A DNA stretch of 16,310 bases from an uncultured Verrucomicrobiota bacterium (lineage in GTDB: Bacteria > Verrucomicrobiota > Verrucomicrobiae > Opitutales > Opitutaceae): contig CAMLQS010000086.1 in the NCBI GenBank assembly GCA_946482165.1, positions 1 through 16,310 on the forward strand, in the 5' to 3' direction. Below are positions 9,273 to 16,310 of this stretch, one piece after another; the first letter of the stretch is position 1; each line of letters begins with the position of its first letter. The notes beneath the pieces are model-generated. The model searched no databases. It was not told where the DNA came from and saw only the letters and a list, made by a program, of their open reading frames with translations. Made by a program: the position numbers and the translations under genes.

Positions 9273-10913
9273 TCAGGGCGCGAGGCTCACGGCTTTGAGC
9301 GGATGCCGATCAAGGAGGGTGGGGTGCCAGCCGCGCACGGCGGGATGCAGGAGATAGACGTGGGTGTTGACGTAGAGCGGAAGGATCGGGGCGGCCTCGA
9401 GCAGGCGTGTCTCGGCCTCGCGGAGGATCGCATGGCGCGCGTCGCGGTCGGTCGTGCGGGCGGCTTCGTAAAGCGCGCGGTCGTAGGCGGGATCGCTCCA
9501 GCCGGTGAAGTTTTGCGCGCTGTCTTTGGTGAACAACGCGAGGAAGCTGATGGGGTCGTCGTAATCGGCGACCCAGCCGGAGCGCAGGAGTTGAAAGTCG
9601 CCGCTGCGGCGGGCGTCCAGGAGCGTGGCGAATTCCTGGTTCGTCAGGCGCACCTGTATGCCGATCGCGCGCCATTGCTGCTGGAGCGCCTCGGCGATGC
9701 GCCGGTGATTTTCGGACGTGTTGTAGAGCAGGTCGAAAACGGGGAGGCCCTGGCCTTCGGGGTAGCCGGCTTCGGCGAGAAGCGTCTTGGCGGCGGCGGG
9801 ATCGTGACGAAGGACGGAGGGCGGTTCGTAGCCGCCGGCGCCGGGGGGGACGAAGGCGGCGGCCGCGCGTTGGCCGCCTTTCAGGAGCGCGGAAACGAGC
9901 TGTTCGCGATCAACCGCGAGGGACAGGGCGCGGCGGACGCGGACGTCGCTGAGGAAGGGCCGCGTGGTGTTGATGCGGTAGAAATAGATGTCGAGGAAGG
10001 CGTCGGCGCGGAGCTGGGCGGGCGCCTCGGCTCGCCAAGCCTCGACGCGTCCGGCGGGCAGCGCGTCGATGACGTGCAACTGCCCGGCGCGGTAGGCGCG
10101 TTCGGCGGCGTCGACACTGTCGAAGGGATGGAAGTGGACGGCGCGGAGCTTGAGGGCGGCGGCGTCCCAATAAGTCGGGCTGGCCTCGGCGACGATGACC
10201 TGGCCGCGATTCCAGCGGCGGAGAACAAAGGGCCCGTTGCCCACGAAGGTGGCGGGTTCGGAGGCCCATCGATTGCCGCGGGCCTCGCCGGCCCCGGAAG
10301 CGGAGACGGCGTGGAGGGGGACGGGGAACCAGACCGGGTGGGTGAGGAGAGACAGGAAGTGCGCGGCGGGATACTCGAGCGCGATGCGCAGGGTGTGTGT
10401 ATCGGTTGCGCTGATACCGACCTCGGCGAAGTCGGCGAGGCGGGACTTGTGGTAGGCCTCGGCGTTGAGGACGGGGTAGAGGAGCTCGGCGTTGGGCGCG
10501 CCGAGCGCGGGGCTGAGGGCGCGGCGCAGAGAGGCGACGAAGTCGTGCGCCACGATGCCGCGGCCGTCGGACCATTTCGCCTCGGGGCGAAGGTGGAAGG
10601 TGTAGACGAGACCGTCGGCGGAGATCTCCCAACGGGTGGCGACGCCGGGAACGGGGGCGAGGGTTTGCGGGTCTTCGCCGACCAACCCTTCAAAAAGGGC
10701 GGAGAGGACGTGGATGTCGTTGAGCGAGGAAGCCAGGTGCGGGTCGAGGTCGGAAAGGTCGGGGCCGATGCCGCGATGGAGCGTCTGGGCGCTGTTGCCA
10801 CCCGCGACGGGAGTTTCGCGAGGGGAGCAGGCGGAGAGCGCGCCGAGGACGAGCGCGGAGAGCAGGACGGGGATGGCCGCGAGAAGACGAAGAGGGCGAG
10901 AAAAGGAAGACAC
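9273..10913 (-). CDS. Peptide ABC transporter substrate-binding lipoprotein, OppA/DppA family
   Basis: A 546-residue solute-binding protein of the SBP_bac_5 family (PF00496), which captures oligopeptides outside the inner membrane and hands them to an OppBCDF-type transporter. The start is a GTG at 10913. The signal peptide ends in lipobox LSAC with lipidated Cys29. Family marks in order: DLSDLDPHLASS, LFEGLVGEDPQT, PGVATRWEISADGLVYTFHL, WSDGRGIVAHDFVASLRRAL, GNGPFVLRRW, VRRALSLAVDREQLV, and GWVADYDDPISFLALF near the end. Length is typical for the family. No permease or ATPase gene lies in the window, so it is an orphan binding protein here and must use a transporter encoded elsewhere, or act in cell-wall peptide recycling or sensing. 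It lies downstream of ispF in the same direction. Confidence 0.92.
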   Translation of the reverse strand: MSSFSRPLRLLAAIPVLLSALVLGALSACSPRETPVAGGNSAQTLHRGIGPDLSDLDPHLASSLNDIHVLSALFEGLVGEDPQTLAPVPGVATRWEISADGLVYTFHLRPEAKWSDGRGIVAHDFVASLRRALSPALGAPNAELLYPVLNAEAYHKSRLADFAEVGISATDTHTLRIALEYPAAHFLSLLTHPVWFPVPLHAVSASGAGEARGNRWASEPATFVGNGPFVLRRWNRGQVIVAEASPTYWDAAALKLRAVHFHPFDSVDAAERAYRAGQLHVIDALPAGRVEAWRAEAPAQLRADAFLDIYFYRINTTRPFLSDVRVRRALSLAVDREQLVSALLKGGQRAAAAFVPPGAGGYEPPSVLRHDPAAAKTLLAEAGYPEGQGLPVFDLLYNTSENHRRIAEALQQQWRAIGIQVRLTNQEFATLLDARRSGDFQLLRSGWVADYDDPISFLALFTKDSAQNFTGWSDPAYDRALYEAARTTDRDARHAILREAETRLLEAAPILPLYVNTHVYLLHPAVRGWHPTLLDRHPLKAVSLAP

Positions 10914-13038
10914 GATGGAGGCGAGGTTGGGCGGTGGCGCGCGGGTGTGGCGCGGAAATCAGGGAAGAGTGGGCGCGCCGACGTCTTCGTGGGCTTTTGA
11001 ACCAATGCCAATGCCGGCGGGGACGCCGGCGCTCCCGGGAGGGATCATGAAGCGCCGCGGGAAATCAGCGCGACGGCGTGGGCGGCGATGGCGAGGCCGC
11101 GACCGATGTCGTCGGAGCCTTCGTTGGTCGTGGCTTTTACCCCGACGCGGTCGACAGGGAGGCCGGCGCTGGCGGCGAGGCAGGCGCGCATTTCCTGTAG
11201 GCGCGGGGCGATCTTGGGACGCTCGGCGATGAGCGAGGAGTCGATGTTCTGTATCTCGTAGCCGCGCTCACGGAGAGCGGCGCAGACGCGCTGGAGCAGG
11301 ATCTGCGAGTCGATGTTTTTGAAGGCCGGATCGGTGTTGGGGAAAAAGTGGCCGATGTCGGGCAGGGCGGCCGCGCCGAGGAGTGCGTCGCAGATCGCGT
11401 GCGTCAGCGCGTCGGCGTCGGAGTGGCCGTCGAGTCCGACGGGGCACTCGGCAAAATGCACGCCGCCGAGAATCATGGGGCGTCCGGCGATCGTGCGGTG
11501 GATGTCGTAACCGTGGCCGATGCGGAGGCTGGGGCTGCTCATGCGGTTGCTGCGGCCGAACGGCGGGCGGGGCGTTTTGTTTTAGACACGGAGAACACGG
11601 AGCTCGGACACAGAGGGCACGGAGAACGGAAAGACGAAAGAAGAAGAGAACGGAGCGGGATTTCTAGATGCGAAGGCCAAGGGCGGACTGAAGAGCCCGA
11701 GGGAGCAGCGCTTTTGCGGAATGGCTTTTCCCTGTGTCCTCTGTGGGCCGCGCTCCGTGGCTCACTCCGCCGACTTTTCTTTGGCGAGAAGATACTCGAC
11801 GTAGGCGAGATCGGCGGGGGTCGTGATCTTCGGATTCGGATGCGAGTTTTCGAGGAGGGCCACCGGGTGGGAGAGCAATTCGGCGGCGGCGGCGTCGTCG
11901 GTGATGCGAAGCTTCCTTTTGGCGACTTTGGCGTAGGCCTCGATGATCAGATCGCGGGCGAAAACCTGCGGGGTTTCCATCGCCCAAAGCCGGTCGCGCT
12001 CAAGGGTCTTGAGGTGGCCGGTGTCGGAGTGCTTCTTGATGCTGTCGGTCACACGGTGAGCGAGCACGACGGCGTTTTCTTTGCGCACCACCTTATGGAG
12101 GCCGACGAGTTGCTCGACGCGGACGAGGGGGCGGGCGCAATCGTGGATGAACACGTAGGCGATATCGGCGGGCAGCGCGGCGAGCGCGTTTTGCACGGAG
12201 TCCTGACGCTCTTTGCCGCCGATGACAAACTGGGCCGGCGTGGGGGCGTAGGCGGAGAGGGCGATGGATTGGGCCTGATCCCGAACCACGATCACGTAGT
12301 AGTCGGCGACATTGCTTTCGAGGAACGCGGCGACGCTGTGGGCGAAGACGGGGCGGCCAGCGAGGGGCGCGAGGATCTTGTCGGCGACGGCGCCCTGCAT
12401 GCGGCGACCGCTTCCGGCGGCGAGGAGGATGGCGGCGGTGCGGGACATAGGCGGAAGAGGGATGAGGCCGGAAACCTGAGACCTGAATCGGTGAATCCGG
12501 CGGAGTGGTTGGGTTTGTTTGGTTCGAAACTTCAGGTTTCAGGTCTCGAGTTTCAGGTTTGCATTCGAGAGGTCGGCGAGGATGGCGCGGGCGGCGGCGG
12601 CGGGGTCCTTGGCTTTGAGGATGGGGCGGCCGACGACGATGTAGCTGGAGCCGGCGCTCGCGGCCTCGGCGGGAGAGAGGACGCGTTTCTGGTCGTCGCC
12701 ACCCGCTTCGCCCGCGGGACGGATGCCGGGGGTGACGAGTTGCACGTCGGCCGGGAGCATGCGGCGGAGGAGCTGCACTTCGAGCGGGGAGCAGACCAGG
12801 CCTTTCATGCCGGCGGAGGCGGCGAGGGAACCGAGCCGGGCGACCTGCATCTCGGGCGTGCCGCCGACGCCGATGTTGGCGAGTTCGGTGGCGTCCATGG
12901 AGGTGAGCACGGTGACGCCGAGGAGGAGCAGATCCGGTCGCGTGGCTTGCTGCGCCTTGACCGCGGCCTGCATCATCTCGCGTCCGCCGCCGGTGTGGAG
13001 CGTGAGCATGCCCATGGGAAGCGGCGCGAGGGACTCGA

Positions 13039-13071
<33 letters not shown>

Positions 13072-16000
13072 GTTTGAGATCGAGGAAAACCTTAAAACCC
13101 TCGTCGGCCACGGCGCGAACGTAGTCGGGGCCGTAGGCGGTGAACATTTGAAGGCCGATTTTAACCCACCGGAGTTCGCCGCGGAGCTGGCGGAGAATCG
13201 GGGCGGCTTCTTCTCGGGAGGGAACGTCGAGGGCGAGGATAAGATCGCAGGGCATGTCGATGGGGGGGACGAGTGTCGGCCGGGGAGACGCGGAGCGGAA
13301 GCTGATTTTTTCGGCCGGTGAAGGCGCGGAGAAGAGCGCGGATGGGCGAGCGAGGCGGAATTTGGGAGGTTGCCAGCGGGGGCTGCGGGGGCTTGGGCTG
13401 CGCGGCGAATGGACTCCGTCACGATTTTCAGTCCGGCAAAAATCAACCTCTCGCTTGCGATCACCGGCCGGCGCGCGGATGGGTTTCACGAGCTGGTGTC
13501 GGTCGTGTCGCGTTTGGATTTCGGCGATACGCTGAAGGCGGAGCGCGCGGCGGAGGGCGAGGGAACAACCTTGGTTTGCGGAGCGGAAGGGGTGCCGGTG
13601 GACGGGACGAATTTGGTTCTGCGCGCCGCGTCAAAGTTCGCCGAGGCGACGGGGTGGAGGGCCGCGGTGAGATTTACGTTGGAGAAACGCATCCCTGTCG
13701 GCGCCGGGCTGGGCGGAGGGAGCAGCAATGCCGTCGCCGCGCTCCGGGCGCTGGAGCGGCTGAGCGGAATCGCGCTCGGCGCGGCGCGGCGGCTCGAAAT
13801 CGCCGCGGCGCTCGGCTCGGATTGCCCGCTTTTTTGGCATGAGACTCCTGTGGTGATGCGCGGGCGCGGCGAGCGAATCGAGGCGCTCCCAACCGCGGCG
13901 GCGGCCCGGTTGAGCGGCAGGCGGGTGCTGGTTTTCAAACCCGATTTCGGGGTGGCGACCGCATGGGCGTATCAGGCGCTCGCGGCGCGGCCGGAGTGGT
14001 ATGCGGACGCCGCCGCGGAGGAATCGCGGCTCGCCGCATGGCTCGGCGACGGGCGGGCTCGCGCGGAGGACCTGTTGATGAACACCCTTGAGCGGCCCGT
14101 TTTCGCCAAGTGGATCGCCCTGCCGACTCTGCTTGCCTGGCTGCGCGAACGCCACGGCCTGACCGCGCGGATGAGCGGGAGCGGAAGCGCCTGTTTTGCG
14201 CTTCTCGCTTCGGATGCGAACGAAGCGGAGGCGATTTCGAGCATACGCGAGGCGTGGGGCGCGACCGCCTTCGTGCAAGCCACGACGCTGGCGTGAGTTT
14301 CGTTGTCAGTTTGCGGTTTGAAACAGTTTGACCCGCGACGGTGTCGCGGGCGTCATTCGCGCACCCCGGGGCGCGGTCTTTTTGTTCAGCGTCTTGCCGT
14401 TTCAAACCCATCCATGTCCGCCGAGGAAACAACGCCACGTTCCGAACTCGTGCTGCAAGGCATCTCCGCCTCGCAGGGCATAGCGTATGGCCAGATTTTC
14501 GTGTATCTGCAGAGCGATCTCGAGGTGCCCGAATACCAAGTCGAAAAGGCCAAGTGGACCGCGGAGGTGACCCGTTTCGATCAGGCGCTGCTGGCGACGC
14601 GCCAGCAGGTGCAAAAGATCATGTCCGAGGTGGAGAAAAACCTTGGCGAGGAGGAAGCCCGGATCTTCGACGCGCATCTGCTGGTGCTCGAGGACCAGGC
14701 GCTGATCGCGGAGACCATCCGGGAATTTGAAAAATCGCGGCTCAACATCGAAGCCTGTTTCGACCGGGTGGCGCAGCGCTACATCGCCGCCTTCGAGGAG
14801 ATCGACGACGAGTATTTGCGCGAGCGCGGCGGCGATATCCGCGATGTCGCGCAGCGGGTTTTGAGCAACCTGCTTGGCGGCGGCGGAGCGCAGCGGCTCT
14901 CGAAGCTCGCCGACAAACGCATTGTGGTGGCGAACGACATTTCGCCTTCGGACGCGGCCGGGCTGGACCGTTCGGCGGCGCTGGGGGTGGTGACTGATTC
15001 GGGCAGCAAGACGAGCCACGCCGTCATCGTGGCGCGCTCGATGAAGATCCCCGCCGTGGTCGGGCTGCGCGATCTCACCGCGAAGGTGCAGGCGGGCGAC
15101 AACATCCTCGTCGACGGCTACGAGGGCCTGGTGATTCTCAACCCGACCGAGAGCACGCTCTTTCGCTACGGGCAGATCCAGCGGCGGAAGCGCACGCTGG
15201 AGCAAAAGCTTCTCGACGCGAACCGTCTGCCCGCGGTGACCCTGGACGGGTTTGAGCTGCCGTTGCGCGCCAACATCGAGAAAGTCGAGGAGGCGAACCT
15301 GGTGAAGGATTACGCGGCGGACGGCGTCGGCCTGTTCCGCACCGAGTTTCTCTACCTCGCCGCGACCCACATGCCGACGGAGGAGGAGCAATACGCCGCC
15401 TATCGCCGCCTCGCCGAGTCGCTGTCGCCCGCGCCGGTCACGATCCGCACCCTCGACCTCGGCGGCGACAAGCCGATCGCGTCGCAGGCGCATCTGTTCC
15501 CGAAGGAGAACAACCCCTTCCTCGGCTATCGCGCCATCCGCTTCTGCCTGGATCATTCGGACGTATTCAAGGCCCAGTTACGCGCGGTGCTGCGCGCCAG
15601 CGCGCACGGCGACGTGCGCCTGATGTATCCCATGATCAGCGGCCACGACGAGCTGCGCCGCGCCAACGCCGTGCTGGCCGAGTGCAAGGCCGAGCTCGAG
15701 GCCGAGGGCAAGGCCTTCGACCGGCGCCTGCGCGTCGGCAGCATGATCGAGATCCCGAGCGCGGCGATCGCGGCCGACCTGCTCGCGAAAGACTGCGATT
15801 TTTTCAGCATCGGGACGAACGACCTGATCCAGTATCTGCTCGCGATCGACCGCGTGAACGACCGCATCGCGCACCTCTACGAGCCGACGCATCCCGCCGT
15901 TTTGCGAACGCTGCGGCACATCGTGGTCGAGGCGCACCGGGCGAAAATCAAGGTGAGCGTGTGCGGCGAGATGGCGGGCGACCCGATTTTCGTGGCGTTG

Positions 16001-16310
16001 CTTTTCGGGCTCGGCGTGGACGAGTTGAGCATGACGCCTCCGCTTTTGCCGGCGGCGAAATACATTCTGCGCAACATGAAGCTGACCGACGCGCGCAAGC
16101 TCGCGCAGCAGGCGCTCGCGATGGACTCGGCGAAAGCGATCCAGTTGCTCTGCGCCGACTTCGCCGAGGCGCGGCTCACCGCTTGAGGTCGAGGGCGGGA
16201 TGCCGGGCGTTCGCGTCGAGCCCCGGGCCGCGCGCGATTCGATGCTCAGGGTTTGCGAGTGAGATCATTGCCGCCGGACTCCAGGACGACGGCGCGGTCC
16301 GCCGGGGTAA

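Overview
The window looks like chromosomal DNA of a Verrucomicrobiota bacterium, most likely of the Opitutaceae. This is inference. It rests on high GC with strong G/C third codon positions, a secreted protein built of autotransporter-associated beta-strand repeats, a very large multi-module GH51 arabinofuranosidase, several secreted proteins of no clear family, intergenic inverted repeats at gene ends, and the absence of Shine-Dalgarno sequences before every gene whose start can be judged. No tRNA, rRNA, CRISPR array, insertion sequence or phage gene was seen.

Layout. Positions 2-1954 (+) hold the C-terminal part of a secreted beta-strand-repeat protein whose 5' end lies outside the window. 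A gene-free stretch of about 590 bases follows. Positions 2547-6023 (+) encode a secreted GH51 alpha-L-arabinofuranosidase with two copies of a LamG-like insert, a fibronectin-III-like domain and a C-terminal module that resembles the end of the first protein. Positions 6152-13255 hold a run of minus-strand genes. In transcription order they are pyrF, ispD, ispF, an oppA-like peptide-binding lipoprotein, a secreted 555-residue protein of unknown function, and two small related exported proteins with an Fn3-like domain. The run ends at a good intrinsic terminator (6108-6131). Divergent from pyrF, on the + strand, are ispE (13409-14296) and ptsI (14414-16186), separated by two hairpins of which the second looks like a terminator. 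At the right edge is the tail of a convergent minus-strand gene.

How the genes relate. ispD, ispE and ispF encode three consecutive steps of the MEP route to isoprenoid precursors (CDP-ME synthesis, CDP-ME phosphorylation, MEcPP cyclisation). pyrF encodes the last step of UMP synthesis; UMP is upstream of CTP, the co-substrate of IspD, so the grouping makes metabolic sense, although co-regulation is not shown. ptsI encodes enzyme I of the PTS, with no HPr or enzyme II gene in view. The left third is extracellular: polysaccharide (arabinan or arabinoxylan) breakdown and surface proteins.

The most interesting signals are the two Fn3-like small paralogues, the apparently permuted pair of LamG-like inserts in the GH51 enzyme, the C-terminal module shared by two unrelated secreted proteins, the inverted repeats abutting or entering the 3' ends of ispD and pyrF, and the uniform lack of Shine-Dalgarno sequences. 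I did not find a convincing new multi-gene system; these are separate observations.
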